From Gracilaria gracilis (lineage: Eukaryota; Rhodophyta; Florideophyceae; Gracilariales; Gracilariaceae): a DNA stretch of 64,000 nt. Of this stretch, positions 19,901 to 29,219 are shown piece after piece. The notes under the pieces are model-generated. The model saw nothing but the letters and a program-made list of their open reading frames with translations. It made no database searches and was not told where the DNA came from. How positions within the stretch are numbered: the first letter of the stretch is position 1; each line of letters opens with the position of its first letter. A program made the translations under genes and the position numbers. The stretch covers positions 496,001 through 560,000 of the forward strand of contig JARGSG010000024.1 in the NCBI GenBank assembly GCA_030374805.1, in the 5' to 3' direction.

Positions 19901-20909
19901 GTGGGAACACAGAAATGCCAAATACTTGAGCACTTCTCCTTTGGGAGATGAAGAGAATGGTTTGGCCGATGCGGCCGGCATGGGCACATGTTATAACAAT
20001 GGTGACGACATGGTCTGTCTGCTGTTGTCGCGAAAATAACTCGTCTGGAAGCGAGAGGACAGTAGACGAAGAAAACGTTTTCAAACGTCTGAACGAGGCA
20101 GGGATCATAGCAGAAGTACGGTACGACACGTTGAAGACAGGCAGCTGCGCATTGTGCAAGGTATGTGCTTGAAAGTGAACGACGGGAGTGGAGTTGGTGC
20201 ACAGCGACGACAAAACGTAATGGGCGGCGCCGTAGTGATAGGAGGCATGTAACGGAGTAGCGGACAGTGGCACAAGATCGTTGCGTACCGAGACGTTAAA
20301 CGCAGGTGACGCAGTACCATCGGTGGCACGGACGGAAAATGAGAGTACGGATGGCCCGAATGATGGGCGCACCCGGACAATAATCTCAGTGGATGATACT
20401 CGCGGGATTCGACGTGGCGGCACACGGCGGTTATCGATGAAAAGTCGCGGATTAGGTGGAAAGTTGCCTGTTAGAAGTACGAGCGAGGTGTGAATACGGT
20501 GCATTACGCGCGGATGAACGGAGCGTATGACCGGAGATGCCACGAGTTTGATAGGTTGGTTGACGGGATGTGTAAGAATGAGATCGGTGTTGCGGTGAAA
20601 CAGCCGCAGCTGCCAGCGGGGCTGCGACGGTGGCAGCGGCGGTAAACGAAACACAAGCGCGACATTGTCGGCCGAGGGTGCGGACGTGGAGGCCGGAAAA
20701 AGCGTTCGTGGAGGGTTGGAAAGCAGTACGAGACGGGGGCGAAACACGGGCTGGTTGAGGATGATTGTGAGATTATGCGGCGTGAAAGCGGACAATGTGG
20801 ACGGCCAACGAGCGGCAATGATGCGCGGTTGGGGGGGTTGCGGGTCGGTGAAACGCGCCTCGGTAAGGAGGTGCAACGAAAAGAAAAGCAGCAGCGGAAG
20901 GGGCGGCAT
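16965..20909 (-). CDS. Large single-pass receptor-like glycoprotein (REJ-like)
   Basis: 1314 residues. It starts with a clean signal peptide (MPPLPLLLFFSLHLLTEA). An ectodomain of about 1180 residues has many N-x-S/T sites and beta-rich repeats. Residues about 30-230 look like two or three IPT/TIG- or Ig-like modules (IRSVHPRVMHRIHTS, LVLLTGNFPPNPRLFIDN). The centre (about 230-800) has the paired-Cys, beta-sandwich style of REJ/polycystin ectodomains, including TFQWSCIMI, GTRVEYTVLVWN and AGRYTLHGAVN. One transmembrane segment near the C-terminus (LAIWVPLVGIVGCGVVLIAVLLW, about 1203-1225) is followed by a Ser/acid-rich cytoplasmic tail of about 85 residues. The topology suits a surface or secretory-pathway receptor or adhesin. 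The REJ comparison is by style of sequence only. The ATG at 20909 is the only sensible start. The gene is divergent from the photolyase gene. Confidence 0.8.
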   Translation of the reverse strand: MPPLPLLLFFSLHLLTEARFTDPQPPQPRIIAARWPSTLSAFTPHNLTIILNQPVFRPRLVLLSNPPRTLFPASTSAPSADNVALVFRLPPLPPSQPRWQLRLFHRNTDLILTHPVNQPIKLVASPVIRSVHPRVMHRIHTSLVLLTGNFPPNPRLFIDNRRVPPRRIPRVSSTEIIVRVRPSFGPSVLSFSVRATDGTASPAFNVSVRNDLVPLSATPLHASYHYGAAHYVLSSLCTNSTPVVHFQAHTLHNAQLPVFNVSYRTSAMIPASFRRLKTFSSSTVLSLPDELFSRQQQTDHVVTIVITCAHAGRIGQTILFISQRRSAQVFGISVFPHVHQMVPLRRTAVLRASLSSTYCTNTQGTSVQLIWRVNNTIVQPLQNTSTSLHAISRPVTTGLGNTLVVPVEGRFVYVVQAVLQHTVTRRVIARAAATGVAVVRKNAPFFKAVLNGAASAITLPPEISDYPIRVDVYEQSQYGVLYASQSRFTFQWSCIMILEEIESVCTSQLFSPWLATESSQTSTFEISTVGVEAGTRVEYTVLVWNEASVVQRLNLTLNIATQQDRLPFPSDATLRSASRILQNPVLNEQPSFRCFESIIVSWNQAVSGVLDFKLFREGQETEILSNGTDGLVISYDGYWTKETPFGRFFAVSASSLTAGRYTLHGAVNETAGPGMGTTWRFNVQQCPTLVVADLPITNGTTNQTVFHAAAYSLPSSENLYAFILRPEESLTTGEDAVLAGGREKGTYELSSCLNGCTGKPAVSFTVSRAGQYKIVAEMYDPSGSYLLGSQTSNSTITVTDSGEDDVQTLDRSAVEILNATLLHRDESGFVDSLLAIQSANISLGMPAVDLVTTSLKRVVSGPTVNALQCTQYVKACASLLSLEALNTTNVGSTLGIIDMAVTQSVSSGSPGFHLRQALRGFYGVATRTVYDIAQRRVSSSGEGSEEVNEIAERTRKSAARSIPLVLSAGRTCGVVDSERVDVSGMVSVSQGHERDSVEAFDDYRIGVSCFPGQIKRLTPEPATVQTCAQDSDLKRREDDGSVYVLSSVEQHNVLEMVLEAGTLDGPQIEVSVFQQVEQRGRSSLVRISHRASGCYATRVSVYATANVSETFSLLDNHRVSCANGGTVSEAVGHGSVTATRQGGERMTANEFEFDAQRNRVSAVVEGGVPARLRLQVNGTRLSECIRLSGGTINGRGRAASLAIWVPLVGIVGCGVVLIAVLLWRFGWLRTHGPFARRRVEWNMGEAEHDVEVAEDGMLSSSSDETVDGNTRVPIRFQARGETGSIGSLEDERQSHGSSLLTATASHMTSSSDGR

Positions 20910-21300
20910 GACGGTGAACGCCAGAAGTGCGCTTGTCGTGCTCTATCCTACCCTTGGTAGAAATCTAGCTGCGTCAGCGACGGCTCGCAAATCGCGCCGC
21001 ACATGATAAGTGCTACGCGGGTTAAGAAGGCTATCTACCCTCGTAAGACAAAAGCAAAGCGAGCACGCAGCGTGCATTGCGGCAGCGTTTACACCAGTGC
21101 GCTGACGGTGGAGGTGTACGCTACATGATGTGATGGTAGGAGCCACAGCGAAGCAAGAGCCACACGAAGCAAGCAACAAGCAAAGCCATGCAGCCGCGGC
21201 TGCGCGCGGCACCTACAGCCGCCAACGCGAGCAAGCAGGTGGCGCCGGTTTGAATTGTGTTGCGCGCGATGCATCGCGCAGATACGTGTCGCGCATGCGC

Positions 21301-21360
21301 TTGCGTTCCGACGTGCGTTCCGACTTGCGTTCCGACTTGCGTTCCGACTTGCGTTCCGAC
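21301..21360 (+). repeat. 12-bp tandem repeat, five copies
   Basis: Five head-to-tail copies of (T/G)TGCGTTCCGAC; only the first base varies between T and G. The array lies in the intergenic region between two divergent genes. Confidence 0.9.
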
Positions 21361-21471
21361 GTGACGTCTTTGTGCCGCGCGCTTGCATACGCGCCGCGAT
21401 ACGTGGCGCCACGGCGCCCGCCGACCGAACGCCCGCCTAATTTCGGCATTCGGTAGCGTGGCGGCCGCTTA

Positions 21472-21658
21472 CGCGTGCTGTCCGTGTACGCGTGCTGTCC
21501 GTGTACGCGTGTTGTACGCGGACGCGTGCTGTCCGTGTACGGGTGTTGTACGCAAACGCATGGTGTCCGTGTACGGGTGTTGTACGCAGACGCGTGGTGT
21601 CCGTGTGCGCGTGGTGTCCGTGTGCGCGTTGTGTCCGTGTGCGCGTGGTGTACGCGGA
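21472..21658 (+). repeat. 17-bp minisatellite, eleven copies
   Basis: Eleven units of 17 bp with consensus CGCGTGNTGTCCGTGTA. Two sub-types alternate irregularly: one ends TCCGTGTA/G and the other ends TACGCNNA. The array is rich in alternating purine-pyrimidine CG/TG/AC steps. Degenerate units continue to about 21683. Confidence 0.85.
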
Positions 21659-22908
21659 CGTGGGGTGGACGCGTACGTGGTACACACGCGCCACTGATGG
21701 TGAGTGTCGCGCGGTGAGGGTGGGGAGGGAGGCGCTCTCAGAGCGCCGCCTGGCTAGCTAACTTACTATCAATCACAAGGTTTTGGTAAGGTATTTTGGT
21801 GTATCTCTACGTTGCGTGTGTCAAAGTCGTTAAGCTACAAAAATCAGCAGCCGATACTCCGCCGTTGGTCCAAAACGGCGAGCACCATCGAATTCGAAGC
21901 ACTTTATACACGCAAGCCCGAGTGTCTTCCGCAGATTTTTAATTCGCCGGCTCTGCTCGTTATCCACGCCGCCATGGGAAGGGCATCTCTTCTACATATC
22001 TAACGTACATCCTCGTGATCGTCATCATCATCATCATCAACATGATGTTGTCGAGTGTTGGCGACGTAGCCAAATACAGTTATCACTTCATCCGATTCCG
22101 GGAAAATGAGCTTCTGACCAGTACGTGTAGTGCAAATGGACTGCTTGTCTTAGAACTAGACATGTTATCGTAGGATAGCCGTTTCGCACGGCGGCGTAAA
22201 ACCAAAGCTCAGTCCGTCCTATCTTAAGTTACATCACGCACCACGCCAGATTTCACGGGGCAAGATAAGATATGACACACCGATCGTATATATCTGGAGC
22301 TGACAGATTTTTCACGCTCAGAGCGCTGTAACAGCGCGTGAGCAGCTGTAGGCAGTGCCTAACATTACCTACTCTAGGCACAGGAGGGTTCGCCCTCGCG
22401 ACGGCATGCTGTTGTGCAGAGAGCGATGCCAAATCAATCACCAGCGGAGGCGACGTGCACTTGCCCCCCGCAGCCGACAGCCAACGGGCGCATACGGCCA
22501 CCTTCACGCGGTGGCGGCAAAACTCCTCCACGGCCTGAATGCTGTACGCATCGCCGTCAAAACCACCGGGAGCGCTCATTGGGAGGCGGGTGCTCTGGCG
22601 GCGGAAATATCTTCAAATCGTCCAACGGCATCGTGCCAAATCGCGCGCATCCCCACCATGCGAAACGCGCTCACGCCGTTTTTGGCCGCCTGTTGACGCC
22701 AATATCACGTCCCAAGCACACGCGGCGCTTTATTTGGCCACCCCGCCATTGCGTCTCGTTTCTCTTTTGTCACTTAAGCCGCCGCCGCTGCCGCACACAT
22801 TTCCGCCTAGACGCACATCTACTCGCTTGCGATTCGCCTCCCCCTCACTCTTCTCCGGCGTACAGCGCGCCACCTTCGTCGCGTCCCCACGCCTCGCGTA
22901 ATGCAAGC

Positions 22909-25900
22909 ATGGAACATGACGAATCTCTTTCCCCCTCTCAGCTCATAGTGCGCGATGTCCTCGGCTCACCTCCCTCCAATGCGCCTTCGGAGTTTAGCAG
23001 TACCTCCTGCACTCCCGTTCACTCCCCGCCGCCGCTCAACAACCCTCCCAACGCCACCGGCCCGGCCATCGTCTGGTTTCGAGGGCATGACCTCCGCGTA
23101 CACGACCACGCCGCTCTCGATGCCGCCATAGCTTCCGCCGCGCCCGTTGTCGCACTGTACGTGCTCGAACGCGGCGCAGAGACCGATGGCGCCGTTTCGT
23201 ACATGCGCCGTTTATCTGCCGCCCTGACTCAGCATTGCCAGCCTTCGGACAATATTTCGTTTCTTTCAGGTGCCTCGGCGCCATCCGCTGCATCCTCTCC
23301 GCGCCAGAATGCACACGAATCTTCTTACACAGCCACTTCGCCCGCCTCCGACGATGACCACCATGAGCGCCAGCCTTGGGGGCCACTTTCTCCGAACGGC
23401 GGTTTTGCGCTGGGTAGGGTTCAGCGCTGGTACCTTCACCACTCGCTGCTCGTCCTTCGCAATCAGCTGCAACAACTTTCCATCACGTTGGTGTTGCGGA
23501 AGGTTGATTGTGCGGATGACACCGCCGTTGAGGTGCTGTCTGTCGCCCGCGCCCTAGGTGCCACCAGCGTATTTTGGAACAAGCGTTACAAACCACGAGC
23601 GTACCCGGTTGACGAGGCGGTCAAGTCTGGCCTGCAAACGATGCAGGTAATCGCTCAGGACTTTGATTCGGAGACGCTCATCCCTCCCTCAGCTGATTAC
23701 GGCACCTTTGATGACTTCCAATCTTACGCTCGCTTTTGGCTCAATTACATGAGATTGAGTCCTCCGTCACACCCAAAGCCTCCAATCGACGCCAACAACG
23801 TCATTTCTTTGCCGTGTCATGTTGTACGATCCCTGCTTTCCTCCTCCAAGGAAGACTTGCCTGGCGGGAAAAGTTCCGCCTTGCCTGGCCTACCAGGCGT
23901 TGGCGATCTTGAACTGCTCAATGGGCTCAGCATTAGCGGTCATGATTCTCCTGGCCAAGTGTCATCAATTGGATGTGTTGCCGCAACGCGAACCCTTGAA
24001 AGGTTTTTGAGAAGCGACCGCTTTTCTCGATTTGCTTCGGACTCCGCCAGAAGAGATGGTATGGTAACTGGTGACGAGCTCGCCACCTCCCGTCTTAGCC
24101 CGCATGTTCGATTCGGTGAAATCTCACCTCGTGTTCTGTTTTGGTCTGTGGTTGATGCTGGGTCCGCAGCTGCTGCTCGGCAAGACTTTGGTGGTCTCAA
24201 TGCTGCAAGGCTGTTCATCAAGAACATGAGCCTTAGGGAGTTTGGTTATTACATGTTGAGCAGGTACCCATCTGCAGCATGCAAGCCAATCATGCCAGAG
24301 TTTGAGGTATTTCCCTGGGAAGAAGATGCGGATGGTACGCTCACGAGTGCATGGAAGAATGGCACCACCGGATTTCCAATTGTCGACGCTGCAATGCGTC
24401 AACTCATCCGTGATGGTTGGTTGCATAACCGCATGCGCTTTCTAGCGGCTTCCTTCTTTTGCAAGTACCTGCTGTTACCCTGGCCTGTTGGAGCTGCTCA
24501 TATGGTCCGTACTCTTGTTGACGGTGATGAAGCTTGCAATTCACTTGGGTGGCAGTGGACAGCCGGGTGCAATTCTGACTCTTTTCCATTCTCGACACTT
24601 GTTAATCCGCTGTCGTTGCACACTCATACTCGATCTCAGTCAAGGGCTGCGCAGTACATAAGGAAATACGTTCCTGAATTGGCACACCTTCCCGATCATC
24701 TGGTATTCAGTCCTTGGACTGCTTCTGATGAAGAACGTGCCGCATACAAACTGGTCCTTCTTCCTTTGCGGCAGTACAACCAGATTTGTCCGAGCTCGAT
24801 TTTCAATCAGGTTGCCTCGGGAGAAAAAGGGGTTTTTTATCCTATGAGAGTTGTCACGGGACCGCAAGCCAGATATCGAGCAAGAACTGCAATGGAAGTT
24901 ATGAGGAGAATATTTGTCGCGAAGAAACGATATTATCCTGTTCTGAAAGACAGCACATCACCATGGCCAATCGATGTTGTCGATGGCGACGACAAGAAGA
25001 AAACATGCGTCACCATCCTAGAATTGAAGGACTGTGATGAATTACCACGATCGAGTAGTGAGTCGGAGCTTTCGTACGTAACAACCTCGCTCATGCCGAA
25101 CTGCAAAACGAAAGAAACAAATATTCGACGGCGGGAAGAACCGGATACGGCGTTGAACGAGATTCCGTCGAAACGTCCCCGCATTACATTCTCCCTCGAA
25201 AGAAGTCAAGGAGCGGATCAATTGCGCGGATGTGAAAGTCAATTATCGAAAGACTTGCCCGTTTCTACAAGACCCAAACCCTTATATGACATGAAGGGGG
25301 AACTTCATTTGGAAAACCGTACCCGTTCGGGGTCACAGATGCGAGCATCACAGTTGCACCAAACCACATCGACAAGAAAAGTTGCTGACGCCATGGGCGA
25401 TCAACGAACGGCGGAGATAAAGACTTCGTCACGCATAAAACGTCCTCGCTCTCCATCAAATCAACCAATGCGCCCGGCAACTACTCCTCGTACTTCCGAC
25501 CCATATGCGTCCGTTACCGCTACACCAAGTCTTCCTGATGATCGATTGTCTGTGAAGTCTCTACTGTCTCCAAATCTATCCTCTCCGCAGCTACGGCAGA
25601 TGCGCCTTTCGAACCCTCGCGACAAGAAATATGTGGCTGCGGAACTGATGTCTGCAATGAGCGGTTTACCTAAACTTGCACAGGTGGCAGCCATACAACG
25701 CGATGCCCAGATGTCCCACCACACTGACTTGTCTCGTGGTGCACTTGGGCTAAACAGTTTTCCTCCTCCCCCTCCTAGAATCAGCGGCATTGGGGAACAG
25801 ATTGCCGAAGGAGGTCTGAAGCGCTCCCCCGCCTCATCGGGTAAAACGAACGCGCTACTGAGCACACCCAACACCCATGGTTCCGTTGGTATGGTTAAGA

Positions 25901-26976
25901 TTGGGGCAAAGGAAGCGCAGCAACGAACAAATCAAACGGTACCAAATGCCAGTGCTTCTGATAGTTCGCGACACCAGCTGCCGAGCCGCGTTCGTGATGA
26001 CGGTAATAGTCGATCGAAAGCTATTCCAGTGGTTTCTCCTAATCCACAAGTTCCTACCCATCCACATCGTAATTCAGAGCCAAATCTGCGCCCAAACATT
26101 CATCACAGTAATGGCATGGGCAATGCTACTTTTAGTCCGTCTGGAACAGTGCCGGCTACCATGTTTCACCCGAATGCCATCCCTCTTACCCTTGTGGGAG
26201 CTCAGTTTCAGCAAAATCAGGCAGGTCACATGCTGATGCCATTCACTCATGCAGGTGGCCATCTCCCAGTGCAAGCCGTACCTCACCACCCGGGCTCTAT
26301 TCATAATCAGAACACACAGGGATATGTTAGCATGAACCCTGTTGGTGCTAACCCCCACCACCCGCCAGGTTCCCCCTTCACTTGGTATCCCACTATGGCT
26401 CCGTACATGGAATTCAGGCCACCCGCTGTTCCGACTCCCGTGCTTCCCCACATGGCTCATACTTTTATGCACTCAGGCCACAACCCAATTGCAACCCCTT
26501 ACCAAGTTGATCGTCGCAATCTCACTCCCCGTTCTGCATCGCAATGTGTGCCAGGGCCACCTACACCTGTGAACAAGTCGTTAGAGGGATCCCGACGTCG
26601 GGGCCCGACTACTCCTCTTGAAAGAGAAGGGATTGCTCGGCGTATGGCGGCAATGGATTACACCGACGATACGTATGGTGGGAAGCATTGGGAGCAATGG
26701 CAAGCTATCTCTTTGCACCTGCTCAATCAGTACGAGTTCAGTGAAGATACTGATCGAGACACGACTCGTTCGTATGTCCGCCTTTGCGTGTTGAAGGACG
26801 AATTAAGGGATGCTAACCGTAACGGTCCGCGTGTGACTGTGAATCATTGTAAGGAAGTCTTCCGGATTTTGAACCTTCCAGTCACGGGGGAATGGGACAG
26901 GAGAGGACATGGCGGAGTTCGGGGGCCGTATGTTTATGGCTGCATGAAGCGGAACAGTCACCATGTTTCACGATAA
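22909..26976 (+). CDS. Photolyase/cryptochrome with long C-terminal extension
   Basis: 1355 residues from the ATG at 22909; the frame is open upstream only from a GTG. The photolyase homology region runs from about residue 50 (IVWFRGHDLRVHDHAAL) to 640. The N-terminal Rossmann part contains a Ser/Asp-rich insert near 130-160. The FAD-binding part shows TSRLSPHVRFGEISPR, GFPIVDAAMRQL, GWLHNRMRFLAASFFCKYLL and LGWQWTAGCNSDSFPF. Residue Asn544, before LGWQW, aligns by eye with the Asn of photolyases rather than the Asp of plant cryptochromes. The SLREF site has Leu442 where CPD photolyases have Trp. The extension from about 690 is Pro/Ser-rich and disordered, with the last 125 residues forming a compact charged module. 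It is predicted to be a blue-light receptor or a photolyase-like protein; repair activity is uncertain. Divergent from the receptor-like gene. Confidence 0.92.
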   Translation: MEHDESLSPSQLIVRDVLGSPPSNAPSEFSSTSCTPVHSPPPLNNPPNATGPAIVWFRGHDLRVHDHAALDAAIASAAPVVALYVLERGAETDGAVSYMRRLSAALTQHCQPSDNISFLSGASAPSAASSPRQNAHESSYTATSPASDDDHHERQPWGPLSPNGGFALGRVQRWYLHHSLLVLRNQLQQLSITLVLRKVDCADDTAVEVLSVARALGATSVFWNKRYKPRAYPVDEAVKSGLQTMQVIAQDFDSETLIPPSADYGTFDDFQSYARFWLNYMRLSPPSHPKPPIDANNVISLPCHVVRSLLSSSKEDLPGGKSSALPGLPGVGDLELLNGLSISGHDSPGQVSSIGCVAATRTLERFLRSDRFSRFASDSARRDGMVTGDELATSRLSPHVRFGEISPRVLFWSVVDAGSAAAARQDFGGLNAARLFIKNMSLREFGYYMLSRYPSAACKPIMPEFEVFPWEEDADGTLTSAWKNGTTGFPIVDAAMRQLIRDGWLHNRMRFLAASFFCKYLLLPWPVGAAHMVRTLVDGDEACNSLGWQWTAGCNSDSFPFSTLVNPLSLHTHTRSQSRAAQYIRKYVPELAHLPDHLVFSPWTASDEERAAYKLVLLPLRQYNQICPSSIFNQVASGEKGVFYPMRVVTGPQARYRARTAMEVMRRIFVAKKRYYPVLKDSTSPWPIDVVDGDDKKKTCVTILELKDCDELPRSSSESELSYVTTSLMPNCKTKETNIRRREEPDTALNEIPSKRPRITFSLERSQGADQLRGCESQLSKDLPVSTRPKPLYDMKGELHLENRTRSGSQMRASQLHQTTSTRKVADAMGDQRTAEIKTSSRIKRPRSPSNQPMRPATTPRTSDPYASVTATPSLPDDRLSVKSLLSPNLSSPQLRQMRLSNPRDKKYVAAELMSAMSGLPKLAQVAAIQRDAQMSHHTDLSRGALGLNSFPPPPPRISGIGEQIAEGGLKRSPASSGKTNALLSTPNTHGSVGMVKIGAKEAQQRTNQTVPNASASDSSRHQLPSRVRDDGNSRSKAIPVVSPNPQVPTHPHRNSEPNLRPNIHHSNGMGNATFSPSGTVPATMFHPNAIPLTLVGAQFQQNQAGHMLMPFTHAGGHLPVQAVPHHPGSIHNQNTQGYVSMNPVGANPHHPPGSPFTWYPTMAPYMEFRPPAVPTPVLPHMAHTFMHSGHNPIATPYQVDRRNLTPRSASQCVPGPPTPVNKSLEGSRRRGPTTPLEREGIARRMAAMDYTDDTYGGKHWEQWQAISLHLLNQYEFSEDTDRDTTRSYVRLCVLKDELRDANRNGPRVTVNHCKEVFRILNLPVTGEWDRRGHGGVRGPYVYGCMKRNSHHVSR

Positions 26977-27677
26977 TCCAGACCACAGGGGTTGCATAAA
27001 ATCATGGTACAGCTTGGTTCTCAAGTTAGTCTGAGGGTGCGGGGACGTTTTTCCGTGGAGAAAAATAAGACTGCATCGATAACTCTCACATGTGCGTGTA
27101 GAAGGAATCACTAAAGCCAAGTTCTTACTTTCCTTACTGTTAACGAAGCAACAGAATTATTAGGCTTTAGGAGCGTTAACGCTGTACTCTTTTACTAGAG
27201 TATGTGATACACTTGTAGCGTACGGCGGGAGTATCTGATGTTGAATATTCTTGTAGTACAGAGACGGAGTAAGAGAGCTAGTCCTCGTTAACCCTTCATG
27301 CCCACTGAGGGCTCTCCGTTGCAGAGCAGTTTGAGCACGCATATTTTGTTTACCCTTCTACTAACGGCGCATGGAATTAGAGCGGATGTCCCCGGCGTGG
27401 TGCCACGTAACTGAAAAGCTCAAAAATGCGCATGTACGAAGCAACTCTTATGAAGGTCGTCTTGATCAGTTACAATTCTGGCAAAAGGCGTGGGTTTCGT
27501 TCACTTCACAAGAGCGCGACCAATTGGAAGTTAGACAATAAACTGCCTTCTACTATGCTACGACCAGCAAAGCGGGTGTGAATACTACTTGAAGGTTGAG
27601 GGAAATCTGGCTTGGAGCTTGCGAAAGTGTGAAGTAAGAACGAGAAGGTGATCCATTTTCAATAGAGCACAAGACAA
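26977..27677 (+). other. 700 bp intergenic region
   Basis: No recognisable coding frame, repeat or RNA gene is seen. It holds the 3' end of the photolyase gene and the promoter of the secreted Gly/Ala-rich protein. Confidence 0.45.
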
Positions 27678-28819
27678 ATGTTGTTGAAAGCATGTTTGGT
27701 GTCGGTGATTGTGTCGGTGTTTACCGCTGGGGTGATAGCGGCTCCTCTACCAGAGAAGGTATGTCTCAACTCTTTTCAAAGTTGACGTTTGCCTAACCGC
27801 GATGCTCACAGTGGATTGCTAACAAGAATGAGGACAATATCTGTTACGCGTTATAGGTGAGTGAAGACAGAAGTGCTGTACCCGTGGAACCTGAGAATGA
27901 GAGTGCTCGTCTACGAAGGTACGGAGACATTGGCTTGCAACCGCAAAAAGTAGTTCGCTACCAACCAGTAGAATGCATACATCCGGACTCGGCACCGTAT
28001 CTACCGCGACAAGTTTTGGAAAACAGTGCACTGATCCCTGGAAGTGTTGCGCAAGCTACGCAAGGTGGCGTGGCAGCTGGTGGTGAAGTGGCCCCAAACG
28101 CCATGACAGGTGGTGTCGTACCCGGTGGTGATGCAAACGCAGCCGCTGCTGGTGCGATGGGTAGCGTTGCCACGCACCTTGCAACCGGCGGTGGAACAAT
28201 TGGCGCTGGTGTGACCGCCTCCTCCGAAGGTTCGGCAGGTGTAATGAACGCTGGGAGTCAGGTTGGCGCAGGAAGTGGCGTAGCCGCTGGCGGAACAATA
28301 GACGGTATGACTGCTGCTGCATCTGCCCCTCTTGGTGGCGTCGCTGCCGGAGGCATCGCTGCTGGGGGTGTAGGTGCTGGAGGTGTCGCGCACAACACAC
28401 AAGTGGCATGGAACGGCGCGCCTCAAGCAGACACGACCAACGCAGCTGCCATCACTGCCGGCGGCGACCAAGCAGTGGCGGGCGGACCAGCACCCGAAGC
28501 AGGCGCTCAGACCGCCATGACAGGCGCCGTGGGTGCGACGAACGACATGGTAGCCAACGTCGCGCCGACGATGGATCAGAGCGGCGGCGGCGCGGGAGAC
28601 GCGGGCGCGATGACCGGCGTCAGCGTGAACGCGGTGAGCGCACCCGTCGGCGTGGAGGGTGGCGCGATGGGCGTCGCGCCCGGCGCAGAGGTTGCGACCG
28701 GCGGCGTGGGAGGAAACGGTGTGACGGGAGGCGCGGGCGAAGTGGCGCCGGTGGTGAGCACGGACGTTGGACTGAGCAACGGGATGTTCGCGGTGTCGAC
28801 GGCGACGACGGCGGTGTGA
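27678..28819 (+). CDS. Spliced secreted Gly/Ala-rich protein
   Basis: Two exons, 27678-27758 and 27857-28819, give 347 residues. Exon 1 encodes exactly a signal peptide plus a few residues: MLLKACLVSVIVSVFTAG then VIAAPLPEK. The second frame alone has only a GTG start. After a 55-residue charged lead with one Cys (VECIHPD), the rest is low complexity, Gly, Ala, Val, Thr and Met, with irregular GG-V/A-A/G repeats (AAGGIAAGGVGAGGVA). No further Cys and few charges are present. This composition resembles structural extracellular proteins such as glycine-rich wall or matrix proteins; an extracellular matrix role in the algal wall is inference. The downstream region is very GC-rich, and the Gly/Ala coding likely reflects repeat expansion. 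Confidence is high in the splice and signal peptide and low in function. Confidence 0.75.
27759..27856 (+). other. Intron, 98 bp, GT-AG, phase 0
   Basis: The donor is AAG|GTATGT at 27759 and the acceptor is TTATAG ending at 27856. A branch-point-like TTGCTAAC lies about 40 bases before the acceptor. An earlier acceptor (CTCACAG, ending about 27811) would lead to an in-frame stop, TAG, immediately before the real acceptor. Exon 2 opens with GTGAGT, itself a perfect donor sequence. Confidence 0.75.
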
Positions 28820-29219
28820 GGCGGTGGCGCTCCCGCGGTGGAGGGCGATGGAAGCGATGGGGCGATGGGGCGATGGATGTGGCGATAATGGCAATCTTGT
28901 GGTTTGGTGGAAAATGATAGCGTGCAGATATTTTCACGTGTGGACCAGCGTGTGGCGGGTGTGTGTGGTGCGCGGCGATGCTCCACCGCACGTCGTGTGC
29001 AAACTTTGCAGCAGTGGTGGATGTGTTCTGTGCGCGCTGGCGGAGCTAATGGTTACACTCTGCTTGGCGACGATATTTCGACTATCGACGGGCCTCTATC
29101 GCACTTGACGACGTGCTGTTGAGGAGCGTGGCGCGTTGACTCGTCCACTATCTCTCCGTGATAAAGTTCTCGTTTCGACTGCGGCCTGTGCTTCCTTCCT
29201 TGTCTCCGCGCGCTACGAC
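28820..29219 (+). other. 400 bp intergenic region
   Basis: It begins with short GATGGGGC-like repeats (28845-28880) in the 3' region of the Gly/Ala-rich gene. No gene is seen. It contains the presumed promoter of the plastid SRPBCC gene. Confidence 0.45.

Larger units (their letters stand above)
20910..22908 (+). other. 2 kb divergent promoter region with minisatellites
   Basis: This lies between the start codons of the receptor-like gene (minus) and the photolyase/cryptochrome gene (plus). It holds a 12-bp array, a 17-bp array, and a short CAT triplet run near 22022. Frames that cross the arrays are periodic artefacts. Both promoters must be here, but no motif is clear enough to call. Confidence 0.55.

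Noticed and set aside
21383..21761. Overlapping Val/Arg/Cys-rich frames on both strands
   Set aside because: They are translations of the 17-bp array, whose period keeps all frames open.
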